From Hyphomicrobiales bacterium (GTDB lineage: Bacteria > Pseudomonadota > Alphaproteobacteria > Rhizobiales > Rhizobiaceae): 32,011 bases of DNA. The stretch spans positions 1 to 32,011 of the forward strand of contig JAFKJW010000051.1 in the NCBI GenBank assembly GCA_017305925.1, read 5' to 3'. Position 1 is the first letter of the stretch, and each line of letters opens with the position of its first letter. A model generated the notes under the pieces. It had not been told where the DNA came from. It was given only the letters and a program-made list of their open reading frames with translations, and searched no databases. Below are positions 1-8,009 of this stretch, one piece after another. Both the position numbers and the translations under genes were made by a program.

Positions 1-64
1 AGTGGCCAGCCTCGACAAACCGCACCACACGTTCACGCAAATCGAGCGAATAGGGCTTGGGCAT
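1..64 (-). CDS. IS630-family transposase, N-terminal fragment (runs off the window)
   Basis: The minus strand from 64 reads MPKPYSLDLRERVVRFVEAG, the characteristic start of the helix-turn-helix DNA-binding domain of IS630-family transposases. The rest of the gene lies left of position 1, so its integrity cannot be judged. The start is supported by a GGAGGTG Shine-Dalgarno sequence a few bases upstream (about 71-77). The catalytic DDE domain is not visible. The neighbour to the right is an IS110-family element, so two unrelated insertion sequences abut here. The boundary between them could not be fixed because only one end of the IS630 element is present. Confidence 0.8.
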   Translation of the reverse strand, partial: MPKPYSLDLRERVVRFVEAGH

Positions 65-120
65 GGCAAATCACCTCCATAAGGAACTGAATCACAAACC
101 CAAGACTAGCGGAATCCCTC

Positions 121-278
121 GCGATGCAACCTGAGCGTCCGACGCTCTAAGGATCGGGTAACACCCGACGTCATCAAGGTCCCTGCCGTCTTTGTCCGCC
201 ATCGCTTGGAGAGTTGATTGGCCGCTGGCTTTCGCCACGCCCGCAAACAATCCGAAGCCTTTTGAGGATACCACCAGC
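121..278 (+). ncRNA. Candidate IS110 bridge RNA (seekRNA) region
   Basis: In IS110-group elements a noncoding bridge RNA is encoded in the left end, upstream of the recombinase gene. Here the roughly 160-base leader has no plausible gene but carries two tandem perfect hairpins: GAGCGT/ACGCTC (133-138 with 142-147, loop CCG) and TCGGGT/ACCCGA (154-159 with 163-168, loop AAC). A third short stem TGGC/GCCA lies at 226-229 with 234-237. Dense stem-loops are compatible with a structured RNA. The internal loops that would pair with target and donor DNA were not identified, so this call rests on position plus predicted structure. Confidence 0.35.
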
Positions 279-1220
279 ATGGCCTTCTTGCATCAACAAC
301 CGCAATTGTGCCTCGGTTTCGATATCGCCAAGGACACCATCACCGTCTGTGACGGCGCCACCACCAGCACCATTGCCAATCAGCGGCGCGCCATCCGCGC
401 CTTGCTCAAGAGCCACAAACACATAGACCTTGTCGTATGCGAGCCGACCGGGGGCCATGAAGGCCTGCTGCTCGAGGAGTGCCTGCGCGCCGGCATCGCC
501 TGCCATCGTGCCGACACGCTCAAGGTCAAGAGCTTCATCCGCTCCTATGGTACGCATGGCAAGAGCGACGCCATTGATGCCGGGATGTTGAGAGACTACG
601 GCTGTGAGCGTTGGGCAAAACTGTCGCTTTGGCGGGCCCCAGATGCCGATGCGACAAGCCTACGCGCCCTGGTGCGCCGCCGCCAGGAACTGATCGCCAC
701 CAAGGTCGCAGAGAAGAATCGCGCCAAGGTACCTGGTAGCCACGGGCTCGCTGCCTCCTTCGAGGCCGTGATCAAGGTCGTAGAGCGTCAGATCCAAGCT
801 ATCGATGCAACCATGCGCGAGCTCATCGCTAACAGCCCCACCCTCAGGCATCGGGCTGCCGTCTGCACGGCCATGGACAGTCTCGGCCCGATCGTGGCGG
901 CCAAGCTGCTCGCCACCTTGCCCGAACTCGGCACCATGACACGCCGCAAGGCTGCAGCCCTTGCAGGGCTCGCGCCTCATCCAAACGACAGCGGCCAAAA
1001 ACACGGCTACCGCAAAATCCGGGGCGGACGACCAGAGATCAGGAGCATGCTATACATGCCCGCCTTGCACGCCGCTGTCGGAACGGGGCCCTTCGCAACC
1101 TTCTACAAACGCCTCACCACCAACGGCAAAAAGCCAATGGTCGCCATCGCCGCCGTCATGAGAAAGATCATCGTCACCCTAAACGCCAGGCTCAGGGATG
1201 CCGCCTTTCCTCAGAGTTGA
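279..1220 (+). CDS. IS110-family transposase (DEDD recombinase)
   Basis: This is a 313-residue recombinase with both family domains. The N-terminal RuvC-like DEDD domain shows D15 (GFDIAKD), E55 (VVCEPTGG), D97 and D100 (KSDAIDA). The C-terminal transposase_20 domain shows SLGPIVAAKLLATLPELG, then LAGLAPHPNDSGQ with S238 at the position of the catalytic serine, and a GYRKIRGGRPEIRSMLY block. All expected catalytic residues are present and the length is typical, so the enzyme may be active. The ATG at 279 is preferred over an in-frame TTG at 192, because family members begin about 15 residues before the first aspartate and a GAGG lies upstream at about 264. The gene converges with the SDR gene on its right. 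Confidence 0.93.
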   Translation: MAFLHQQPQLCLGFDIAKDTITVCDGATTSTIANQRRAIRALLKSHKHIDLVVCEPTGGHEGLLLEECLRAGIACHRADTLKVKSFIRSYGTHGKSDAIDAGMLRDYGCERWAKLSLWRAPDADATSLRALVRRRQELIATKVAEKNRAKVPGSHGLAASFEAVIKVVERQIQAIDATMRELIANSPTLRHRAAVCTAMDSLGPIVAAKLLATLPELGTMTRRKAAALAGLAPHPNDSGQKHGYRKIRGGRPEIRSMLYMPALHAAVGTGPFATFYKRLTTNGKKPMVAIAAVMRKIIVTLNARLRDAAFPQS

Positions 1221-1244
1221 TGACGAGCGTCAGGCTGCGAGACA

Positions 1245-2141
1245 CTACCCGTTCTCCGCCAGCCACACGGCATAGCTGCGGATACCGTCCTCCAGCGTGA
1301 CCTTCGGCTTGAAGCCGAGGTCCCGCTCGGCCGCCGAAAGGTCGAAACGGGCCTGCAGATCGTCGATCGGATCGGCGCCGGCGCCCATCTCGATCCGCGC
1401 CGACGGCAGTACCTTGCGGACGATGTCGGCAACCTCGCCGAGGGTCAGATAGGTGCCGCCGTTGATCGTGTAGCTGCGGCGGGGCAGTTTTTCCGCATCG
1501 AGCGCGAGCAGGATGGCGTCCGCCACGTCCTGCACATGGACGTACTGCCGGTGGAAATCCCGGCCGAACGGGAAGCGCGTCTCGCGTCCCGCCTGAGCGT
1601 CCTCGATCATGGTGCGGATCGCGCAGTCGGTGGTGCGGCCCGGCCCGTAGACCCAGCCCGGCCGCAAGCTCACGGCATCGACGCCGTGCTGCAAGCGGTA
1701 GCCTTCCAGCAGGTGCTCGCCCGCCGCCTTGCTGGCGCCATAGACGCTGCTCGGTCTCAGCACCACGTCCTCCGGCACGAGGTCGAGGCCCTCGGGCGTG
1801 TCTCCGAACGCGCTGACGGAGGAGCAGTAGACGACGCGCCGCATCTTTCTGATGCGTGCCAGCTCCAGGATGTTGGCGGTGCCGACGATGTTGGACTGCA
1901 CGATGAGATAGGGATTGTCGCGCGCCACCATCGGCCCGGAGATGGCGCCGCAATGGACGACGGCCGACGCCGCGCCGGCCAGTTCGTGCAGGCGGTGCAC
2001 CTCGGAGAGGTCGCAGGAAACGATGTCGTCGGAGCCCAGCCTGTCGATCGCGATCACCGTGTCGCCGCGCTCGCGCAGCATGCGATGCAGGTAGCGGCCG
2101 ATCAGGCCAGCGGCTCCGGTCAGCAGGACGGTCTCGGCCAT
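1245..2141 (-). CDS. NAD(P)-dependent epimerase/dehydratase (extended SDR)
   Basis: A 298-residue cytoplasmic oxidoreductase of the extended short-chain dehydrogenase family. The Rossmann motif GAAGLIG is at residues 9-15. The catalytic YxxxK pair is Y134 and K138 (SSVYGASKAAGE), with S108 nearby. Family members act on nucleotide sugars, uronates or sugar acids; nothing here fixes the substrate. It is the last gene of the minus-strand run, 69 bases after the hydantoinase start. Its role there is unclear, though it could oxidise or epimerise a product side chain. The protein appears full length, and its stop codon sits only about 25 bases from the IS110 transposase stop, so the insertion lies immediately behind it. 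Confidence 0.85.
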   Translation of the reverse strand: MAETVLLTGAAGLIGRYLHRMLRERGDTVIAIDRLGSDDIVSCDLSEVHRLHELAGAASAVVHCGAISGPMVARDNPYLIVQSNIVGTANILELARIRKMRRVVYCSSVSAFGDTPEGLDLVPEDVVLRPSSVYGASKAAGEHLLEGYRLQHGVDAVSLRPGWVYGPGRTTDCAIRTMIEDAQAGRETRFPFGRDFHRQYVHVQDVADAILLALDAEKLPRRSYTINGGTYLTLGEVADIVRKVLPSARIEMGAGADPIDDLQARFDLSAAERDLGFKPKVTLEDGIRSYAVWLAENG

Positions 2142-2210
2142 GTGTTTCTCTCCGGAAGGAACGGCGGGCGGCGCCGTGGTTGCCCATCGCGGCCGCCCGC
2201 CTGCGCGGTA

Positions 2211-3668
2211 TCAGACGCCGATCGGCATGTGCTCGGGCGAGCGCGTCACGGCGCGCGGCGCGGTCAGTTCCTTCCACACGGAAAGCGCCTTGTTGACCGC
2301 CGGGAAGGGCTTGCGCTTCACCAGCTTGCCGCGGCCGGGCTGCGGCTGCGAGTTCTGGCCGTGCGACCAGACCACCTCGCCGCGCGACAGCGTGTAGCGC
2401 GGCAGGCCGTTCACCTTGAAGCCCTCGAACACGTTGTAGTCGATGATCGACTTCTGGTTGGCGGCGGAAATCGTCTTGGACAGCTTCGGGTCGAAGACGA
2501 CGAGGTCGGCGTCCGAGCCCGGCAGGATCGCGCCCTTCTGCGGGTAGATGTTGAGGATCTGCGCGATGTTGGTCGAGGTGACCGCGACGAACTCGTTGGC
2601 CGTGATACGGCCCGTCTCCACGCCCTTCGTCCAGAGCATGGAAAGCCGGTCCTCCAGGCCGCCGGTGCCGTTCGGGATCTTGACGAAATTGTCCTTGCCG
2701 AAGCGCTTCTGCTCCGTGGTGAAGGCGCAATGGTCGGTCGCCACCACCTGGAGCGAGCCGGCGGCGAGCCCTGCCCACAGCGAATCCTGGTTGATCCTGT
2801 CGCGGAAGGGCGGGCTCATCACGCGGCGCGCCGCATAGTCCCAGTCCTTGTTCTGGTATTCGCCCTCGTCCAGCGTCAGGTGCTGGATCAGCGGCTCGCC
2901 ATAGACGCGCATGCCCTTCTGGCGGGCGCGGCGGATCGCCTCGTGCGCCTGCTCGCAGGAGGTGTGGACGATGTAGACCGGCACGCCGGCCGCGTCCGCG
3001 ATCATGATGGCGCGGTTGGTCGCCTCGCCTTCCACCTCCGGCGGGCGGGAATAGGCATGCGCCTCCGGTCCCGTCACGCCTTCATTGAGGTATTTCTGCT
3101 GGAGGGCGGCGACGATGTCGCCGTTCTCGGCATGCACCAGCGGCAGCGCGCCGAGCGCGGCGCAGCGCTGGAAGGAGGCGAACATCTCGTCGTCGTTCAC
3201 CATCAGCGCGCCCTTGTAGGCCATGAAATGCTTGAAGGTGTTGACGCCGCGCGCCACCACCTTCTCCATCTCCTCGAAGTGCTTCTGCGACCAGCCGTTG
3301 ACGCACATGTGCAGCGAGTAGTCGGACGAGGCCTGGCGCGCCGCCTTCTTCTCCCAGTCGTCAAGCGCGGCGATCATGCCGTCCGGCCCGGGAATGACGA
3401 AGTCGACGACGAGCGTCGTGCCGCCGGACACGGCGGCGAAGGTGCCGCTCTCCCAGGTTTCGGCGGCGGTCGTGCCCATGAACGGCATTTCGAGGTGGGT
3501 GTGCGGGTCGATGCCGCCCGGCATGATGTAGGCGCCGGCGGCGTCGAGCGTCTTGTCGCCCTTGAGGTTCTCGCCGATCGCCTTGATCTTCTCGCCCTCG
3601 ATCAGGATGTCCGCCTCATAGGTGCGGTCGGCGGCGACGATGGTTCCGCCCTTGATGACTGTGGACAT
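2211..3668 (-). CDS. hydA: Dihydropyrimidinase / D-hydantoinase
   Basis: A 485-residue metal-dependent cyclic amidohydrolase that hydrolyses dihydropyrimidines or 5-substituted hydantoins to N-carbamoyl acids without ATP. Visible binuclear metal ligands are H56 and H58 (GGIDPHTHLEMPF), the lysine expected to be carboxylated at K152 (FKHFMAYKG), H179 (LVHAENGD), the histidine in IVHTSCEQA, and an aspartate in VATDHCAF. Length matches the family. Its upstream neighbour is a D-carbamoylase whose start lies beyond 4600, and the two stand in the order used by Agrobacterium-type D-hydantoinase systems. That pairing favours D-hydantoinase activity over pyrimidine degradation, since no dihydropyrimidine dehydrogenase gene is nearby. 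The ATG at 3668 gives the typical N-terminus (VIKGGTIV). Confidence 0.93.
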   Translation of the reverse strand: MSTVIKGGTIVAADRTYEADILIEGEKIKAIGENLKGDKTLDAAGAYIMPGGIDPHTHLEMPFMGTTAAETWESGTFAAVSGGTTLVVDFVIPGPDGMIAALDDWEKKAARQASSDYSLHMCVNGWSQKHFEEMEKVVARGVNTFKHFMAYKGALMVNDDEMFASFQRCAALGALPLVHAENGDIVAALQQKYLNEGVTGPEAHAYSRPPEVEGEATNRAIMIADAAGVPVYIVHTSCEQAHEAIRRARQKGMRVYGEPLIQHLTLDEGEYQNKDWDYAARRVMSPPFRDRINQDSLWAGLAAGSLQVVATDHCAFTTEQKRFGKDNFVKIPNGTGGLEDRLSMLWTKGVETGRITANEFVAVTSTNIAQILNIYPQKGAILPGSDADLVVFDPKLSKTISAANQKSIIDYNVFEGFKVNGLPRYTLSRGEVVWSHGQNSQPQPGRGKLVKRKPFPAVNKALSVWKELTAPRAVTRSPEHMPIGV

Positions 3669-3716
3669 GCGCGTGCTCCTCTGTCTTGACGTCCCGTGGT
3701 GCTGGCCGGCGAATCA

Positions 3717-4652
3717 CTACGCCGGCGGTATCGCGCCCTTGCGCTCGACGATCAGGCGATAGGCCTCCGGCTCGCGGTGCTTGGCGAAGTTGAAGATGGT
3801 TTCGCGGTAGCGCTTGCCGAGGTCGAGGTCGCAGCGCGCGGTGATGATCTCGTCCTCGAGCGACCAGGCCTGCGCCACGATCTCGCCCGAGGGCGCGATG
3901 ATCACGCTCTGGCCGCACATGTTCGACCCTTCCTCCACGCCGCATTTCGCCGTGCCGATCACCCAGGTGGAATTCTGGTAGGCGCCGGCCTGCATGGAAA
4001 GGTGATTGTGGAACTGCGTCAAGCTGTCGATATCCTTGTGGCCGGTATGGTCGTACGGCGTATTGTATCCAAGCATGACCATCTCGACGCCCTGAAGGCC
4101 CATGACGCGATAGGTTTCGGGCCAGCGGCGGTCGTTGCAGATGCACATGCCCATGACGCCGCCAAAAGCGCGCCAGACGCCGAAGCCGAGGTTGCCCGGC
4201 TCGAAATAGCGCTTCTCCAGATGCTGGTGGGTGCGGCCGGGCTGCGCCTCGGCGTGGCCCGGCAGGTGCACCTTGCGGTACTTGCCGACGATATTTCCCG
4301 AGCGGTCGACCAGGATCGAGGTGTTGAAGCGGCGCTTGCGGCCGCCCTCGTTCGCCAGCTCGGCATAGCCGAGATAGAAGCCGACGCCGAGCTTCTTCGA
4401 TTCATCGAAAAGCGCCTGCGTCTCCGGGCCGGGCATCTCGGCCTCGTACCAGGAATCGAGCTCGGCCTCGTCCTCGATCAGCCAGCGCGGGAAGAAGGTG
4501 GTGAGCGCCATCTCGGTGAAGACGACAAGCTCCGCGCCCCTCGCCTTCGCCTCCCGCATCAGGGCGATCAGGCGCTTCACGGTGTCCTTGCGCGTCTCCG
4601 ATTTCGAGATCGGCCCCATCTGGGCGGCGGCGGTGTTGACGATGCGGGACAT
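3717..4652 (-). CDS. N-carbamoyl-D-amino acid hydrolase (nitrilase superfamily)
   Basis: A 311-residue carbon-nitrogen hydrolase that would convert N-carbamoyl-D-amino acids to D-amino acids, CO2 and ammonia. The nitrilase catalytic triad is E47 (VFTEMALTTFFPRW), K127 (GKYRKVHLPGH) and C172 (MCICNDRRWPET). Both the numbering and the surrounding residues match the well-studied Agrobacterium D-carbamoylase, including HLEKRYFEPG and the SMQAGAYQN stretch. It is therefore assigned to the D-carbamoylase branch rather than to beta-ureidopropionase. It lies 48 bases upstream of the hydantoinase gene in the same direction, which would feed its substrate. No signal peptide is visible, so it is probably cytoplasmic. 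Confidence 0.92.
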   Translation of the reverse strand: MSRIVNTAAAQMGPISKSETRKDTVKRLIALMREAKARGAELVVFTEMALTTFFPRWLIEDEAELDSWYEAEMPGPETQALFDESKKLGVGFYLGYAELANEGGRKRRFNTSILVDRSGNIVGKYRKVHLPGHAEAQPGRTHQHLEKRYFEPGNLGFGVWRAFGGVMGMCICNDRRWPETYRVMGLQGVEMVMLGYNTPYDHTGHKDIDSLTQFHNHLSMQAGAYQNSTWVIGTAKCGVEEGSNMCGQSVIIAPSGEIVAQAWSLEDEIITARCDLDLGKRYRETIFNFAKHREPEAYRLIVERKGAIPPA

Positions 4653-4778
4653 ATTCGGTCTCCCCTGTTCCTGCGTGTGTCGATATCCGCGAAAAAGCGG
4701 CAGATTTCCGTGTGGCCGGTGCTCCTCCCCGGATGGCCGGCAGGTCGGAGGGGAACGCGAAGGAACCCCGCCATCGCC

Positions 4779-5174
4779 TCAGTCGATTCCCATCTCCTTG
4801 AACACCTCCTTGGCGATCCGGAACGAATCCATCGCCGCGGGGACGCCGCAATAGGTGCCGATCTGGAGGAAGATCTCCTTCAGCTCGTCCTTGCCCAGCC
4901 CGTTGTTCAGCGCGCCGCGTATGTGCACCTTCAGCTCGTGCGGCCGGTTCAGCGCGGCAATCATGCCGAGGTTGAGGACCGAGCGCGAGCGGCGGTCGAG
5001 ACCCGGCCGGTTCCATGTTCCGTCCCAGCACCATTCGGTGGTGAACTGCTGCATGGCCCAGCCGAACTCGTCCGCCTTTTCGAGCGAACCGTCCACATAG
5101 TCGGCGCCGAGCACCTCGCGGCGCGTCTTCAGTCCGCGCTCGAACCGCTCGGAACGGGGCTTTCCTGTCGACAT
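4779..5174 (-). CDS. Carboxymuconolactone decarboxylase (CMD)-family protein
   Basis: A 131-residue all-helical CMD-family protein resembling PcaC (gamma-carboxymuconolactone decarboxylase). Family signatures include WDGTWNRPGLDRRSRS (about residues 49-65), LNLGMIAALNRPHELKVHI and the YCGVPAA block near the C-terminus. The longer reading frame starts further upstream inside the amidase gene. The ATG at 5174 is preferred because it gives the usual family length, and the AAGGAG just upstream acts as a ribosome site. It lies 11 bases after the amidase stop, so the two are almost certainly cotranscribed. No other protocatechuate-pathway gene is present, so a true PcaC role is doubtful. The substrate is unknown. 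Confidence 0.85.
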   Translation of the reverse strand: MSTGKPRSERFERGLKTRREVLGADYVDGSLEKADEFGWAMQQFTTEWCWDGTWNRPGLDRRSRSVLNLGMIAALNRPHELKVHIRGALNNGLGKDELKEIFLQIGTYCGVPAAMDSFRIAKEVFKEMGID

Positions 5175-5185
5175 CACAATCTCCT

Positions 5186-6580
5186 TCAACGCAACGGGCG
5201 GATCGGGCCGCACACGGCCGCCTCGACCGCCAAGGCCGCCGACAGCAGGCGCTCGTCCTCGCCCCAGGGCGCGGAGATGAGCAGGCTCGTCGGCAGGTTC
5301 TCCGCGTCGTGGCCGTTGGGCATCGCGACGCCGCACATGTCGAGCATGTTGGTGACGCTGGTGTTGCGCAGCGTCCGCAAATTGACCTCATGGAACACGG
5401 CGTCGTCGGCTTCGAGCGGCGCGATCGCCGGGGCGGTCAGCGGCGCCGTCGGGGTGGCGAGGAGCGCGCCGTCGAGCATTTGCGGCACCTGCGGGATGAG
5501 GCGTGCGCGCATTTGCTGGAGGACGAGGAGATCGCGCGCCGACATGCGCTTGCCGCCCAGCATGCGGGCCAGCACGCGCCGGTCGATGCGCTTGGCGTCC
5601 TCGCCATCGGCGATCTCGTGATACGCGGCATAGGCCTCGGCCGCGATAAGGGCGCCGTGCGCGGCCATCATCGCAACGACCTCGTCGAGGGCCGGCAGAG
5701 GGCCGCGCCGCACCGTCGCCCCCTTGGACTCCAAGGTGCGGAGCGATCGCTCGAAATTCTCCTGCACGGCGTCATCGAGACCGTCGAGCATGACGTTGGT
5801 CGGCACGAACAGCCTCAGCGAGGACAGGTCGCCGCGGCGCACGGGCGACATCACCGCGCCGCGCATGATCATGTCGGCCAGGATGCAATCCTCCACGGAG
5901 CGGGCCAGCGGACCGACCGTGTCCAGGCTGCGGGCCAGCGGCACGACCCCTTCCTTGTCGATCCGGCCGATGCTGGTCTTGAAGCCGACGACGCCGTTGT
6001 AGGCGGCGGGAATGCGCACCGACCCGCCCGTATCCGACCCGATCGCGATCGGGACCAGACCGGCCGCGACGGCCGCGCCGGAGCCGGAGGACGAGCCGCC
6101 CGGCGCGCGCAGCGTCTTGCGGTCGACAGGGTTCACGGCCGTGCCGAAATGCGGGTTGAGGCCGAGCCCCGAATAGGCCAGTTCGGTCATGTTGAGCTTG
6201 CCCATCGCGACCGCGCCGGCAGCGGCGGCGTTCGCGACACATCGCAGGTCGGCGGATTTTTCCGGCGCGTCCTTCCACAGGATCGAGCCCGCCGTGGTGC
6301 GGCTTCCGGCCACGTCGTAATTGTCCTTCCAGGCGATCGGCACGCCGTCGAGCGGGGAAAGCGGCCGGCCGTCGCGATAGCGCGCCTCAGCGGCCTTCGC
6401 CTCGGAAAGCGCCCTTTCGGTCGTCACCGCCAGGAAAACATTGTCGGCCGCGGCCTTCCCGATCCTCTCCAGAAGGCATTCCGTGACGGCGACCGGGCCG
6501 GCCTCGCCGCTCCGATAGGCCAGTGCGATGCCGGCCGCCGTGCGGTCGGCGATGGTTTCGATGTCACTCATCCGGGTCAT
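5186..6580 (-). CDS. Amidase (amidase-signature family)
   Basis: A 464-residue amidase-signature hydrolase that cleaves a carboxamide or carbamoyl-type C-N bond. The Ser-cisSer-Lys triad is visible: K85 (AWKDNYDVAG), the cis-serine in GGSSSGSG (about S164) and nucleophile S187 (GSDTGGSVRIPA). Although GatA-like in sequence, it has no GatB/GatC partner here, so it is likely a free-standing catabolic amidase. The start at 6580 has a GGAG a few bases upstream; a second ATG nine bases inside is an alternative. It follows the ABC importer after a 250-base gap and precedes the CMD gene by 11 bases, which suggests that it acts on the imported substrate or its ring-opened product. Confidence 0.9.
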   Translation of the reverse strand: MTRMSDIETIADRTAAGIALAYRSGEAGPVAVTECLLERIGKAAADNVFLAVTTERALSEAKAAEARYRDGRPLSPLDGVPIAWKDNYDVAGSRTTAGSILWKDAPEKSADLRCVANAAAAGAVAMGKLNMTELAYSGLGLNPHFGTAVNPVDRKTLRAPGGSSSGSGAAVAAGLVPIAIGSDTGGSVRIPAAYNGVVGFKTSIGRIDKEGVVPLARSLDTVGPLARSVEDCILADMIMRGAVMSPVRRGDLSSLRLFVPTNVMLDGLDDAVQENFERSLRTLESKGATVRRGPLPALDEVVAMMAAHGALIAAEAYAAYHEIADGEDAKRIDRRVLARMLGGKRMSARDLLVLQQMRARLIPQVPQMLDGALLATPTAPLTAPAIAPLEADDAVFHEVNLRTLRNTSVTNMLDMCGVAMPNGHDAENLPTSLLISAPWGEDERLLSAALAVEAAVCGPIRPLR

Positions 6581-6830
6581 GCTCCTGCCGTGTCCGATCC
6601 CGGCGCGCTTGCCATTGACACGCTACGGGAAGCCGATTGATAGTGTCGCGGAAAGAATGCGCCCCGGTCCGCACGTTCCGCGCCGGGCGTATGCCTTCCG
6701 GTGGAACAAAGGACACCATCCGCGCCGCGGCCTTGCCGCAGCACGTCGCCGGCGACCCTTGCGATTTCAGCGGCGACCGTCCTGCGCCACTCCTTCTGTC
6801 GTTCTCCTCGCTCCTCTCCGGCCTCTCCCT

Positions 6831-8009
6831 TCAGTGCCCGCCTTCGAGGTAGGAGGCGCCGGTCTCGCCCGAATCGACTTTTCGAAGAAGATGGACTGTT
6901 TCGGCCTGCCAGCTCGCGACGACATGGTCGCCCACGTCGGCCGGGTCCTTGAAATACGCGGAATCCGATACGTTGGCGACGAAGAGGTCGCTGCCGATGT
7001 CGATCGTCACCTTGACGTAGCTGCCCTGGTATTCCGTCGCCACGACGCGGCCCGCCAATGCATTGACGGCACCGGCAGGAAGGGTTTCCTTGCGCGCCAG
7101 GTCGATGCGGTCGCGGCGCACCGAGATCGAAAGCGGCGAGCCTTCCGGCGCGGAGCCGGACGCAGCCTCTATCACGGTTCCGGCCGCCGTCTTCAGCCGC
7201 AGGCGGCCCGCCGCGCCTTTCTCGACGGTGCCTGTCAGCACGTTCTGGCCGCCCATGAAGCGGGCCACATAGGGCGTCTCAGGCTTGTCGAAGATCATGT
7301 TGGCGGTGTCGGCCTGATCGATGCGGCCGGTGTCCATCACCACCACCATGTCGGCCAGGGCGATCGCCTCCGGCTGCGTGTGCGTGACGTGGACGAAGGT
7401 GATGCCCAGCTCGTTCTGGAGGCTCTTCAGCTCGCCGCGCATCCTCAGCCGCAGGAACTCGTCGAGCGCCGACAACGGCTCGTCGAGCAGCAGGACCTTC
7501 GGGTTGGTGATCAGCGAGCGCGCCAGGGCGACGCGCTGCTGCTGGCCGCCGGAAAGCTGCGCGGGCATGCGATCCTTGAAATGGTCGAGCTGCACGCGGC
7601 GCAGCATGTCCTCGGCGCGGCTGCGCCGCTCCTCCTTCCCGACGCCGCGCATCTTCAGGTAGAAGGCCACGTTGTCGAGAATCGAGAGATGCGGGAAGAG
7701 CGCGTAGCTCTGGAACATCATCGCCGTGCCGCGCTCGACCGGCGGCTTGCCCACCACCATCTGGTCGCCGATCCAGACCTCTCCGGAGGTCGGCGTCTCG
7801 TGCCCGGCGATCATGCGCAGGATCGTCGTCTTGCCGCAGCCGGACGGCCCCAGCAGGCAGCAATAGGATCCGTGCGGGATCGTCAGGTTGATGTCCCGCA
7901 CGGCATAGGAATTGCCGAACTGCTTGGTGATCCCCACCAGCCGGATCTCGCCGGATTCCTGTGCCGGCGCGCCGGCCGCCGCAGCTTTCATTGTCGCCGT
8001 GTTGTTCAT
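6831..8009 (-). CDS. ABC transporter ATP-binding protein (PotA-type)
   Basis: A 392-residue ATPase of the polyamine/opine/amine importer class. It shows Walker A GPSGCGKTT (residues 54-62), Q-loop MMFQSYALFPH, signature LSGGQQQR (152-159), Walker B VLLLDE (172-177) and the switch histidine H210. The residue after that histidine is threonine (VTHTQPEA) where aspartate is usual. The C-terminal ~130 residues form the regulatory TOBE-type domain of this subclass. Its ATG overlaps the stop of the upstream permease gene (ATGA), indicating translational coupling. It energises the importer encoded by the three genes upstream. Confidence 0.95.
   Translation of the reverse strand: MNNTATMKAAAAGAPAQESGEIRLVGITKQFGNSYAVRDINLTIPHGSYCCLLGPSGCGKTTILRMIAGHETPTSGEVWIGDQMVVGKPPVERGTAMMFQSYALFPHLSILDNVAFYLKMRGVGKEERRSRAEDMLRRVQLDHFKDRMPAQLSGGQQQRVALARSLITNPKVLLLDEPLSALDEFLRLRMRGELKSLQNELGITFVHVTHTQPEAIALADMVVVMDTGRIDQADTANMIFDKPETPYVARFMGGQNVLTGTVEKGAAGRLRLKTAAGTVIEAASGSAPEGSPLSISVRRDRIDLARKETLPAGAVNALAGRVVATEYQGSYVKVTIDIGSDLFVANVSDSAYFKDPADVGDHVVASWQAETVHLLRKVDSGETGASYLEGGH

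Larger units (their letters stand above)
121..1244 (+). mobile_element. IS110-family insertion sequence, ends approximate
   Basis: The element is inferred from an intact IS110-type recombinase gene (279-1220) with a structured leader on its 5' side and almost no sequence on its 3' side. IS110-family elements lack obvious terminal inverted repeats, so the ends cannot be read exactly. The right end must lie in the short gap between the recombinase stop (1220) and the stop codon of the SDR gene (1245-1247), unless it supplied that stop. The left end lies somewhere between the IS630 leader (about 65-110) and the first hairpin at 133. A long 5' leader with a short 3' flank is the layout of the IS110 group rather than the IS1111 group. 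Confidence 0.6.

Noticed and set aside
192-278. An upstream TTG start that would add 29 residues to the IS110 transposase
   Set aside because: The extension does not look like family sequence and would cover the leader that probably encodes the bridge RNA. The ATG at 279 gives the normal N-terminus.
1536-3689. A 717-codon plus-strand frame opposite the SDR and hydantoinase genes
   Set aside because: It shows no domain and is fully explained as the complement of two recognised genes.
6581-6830. A short plus-strand frame and a TTGACA box (6615-6620) in the 250-base gap between the amidase and ATPase genes
   Set aside because: The frame has no recognisable domain. The TTGACA is on the wrong strand for the operon and lacks a convincing -10 box, so nothing firm is called here.
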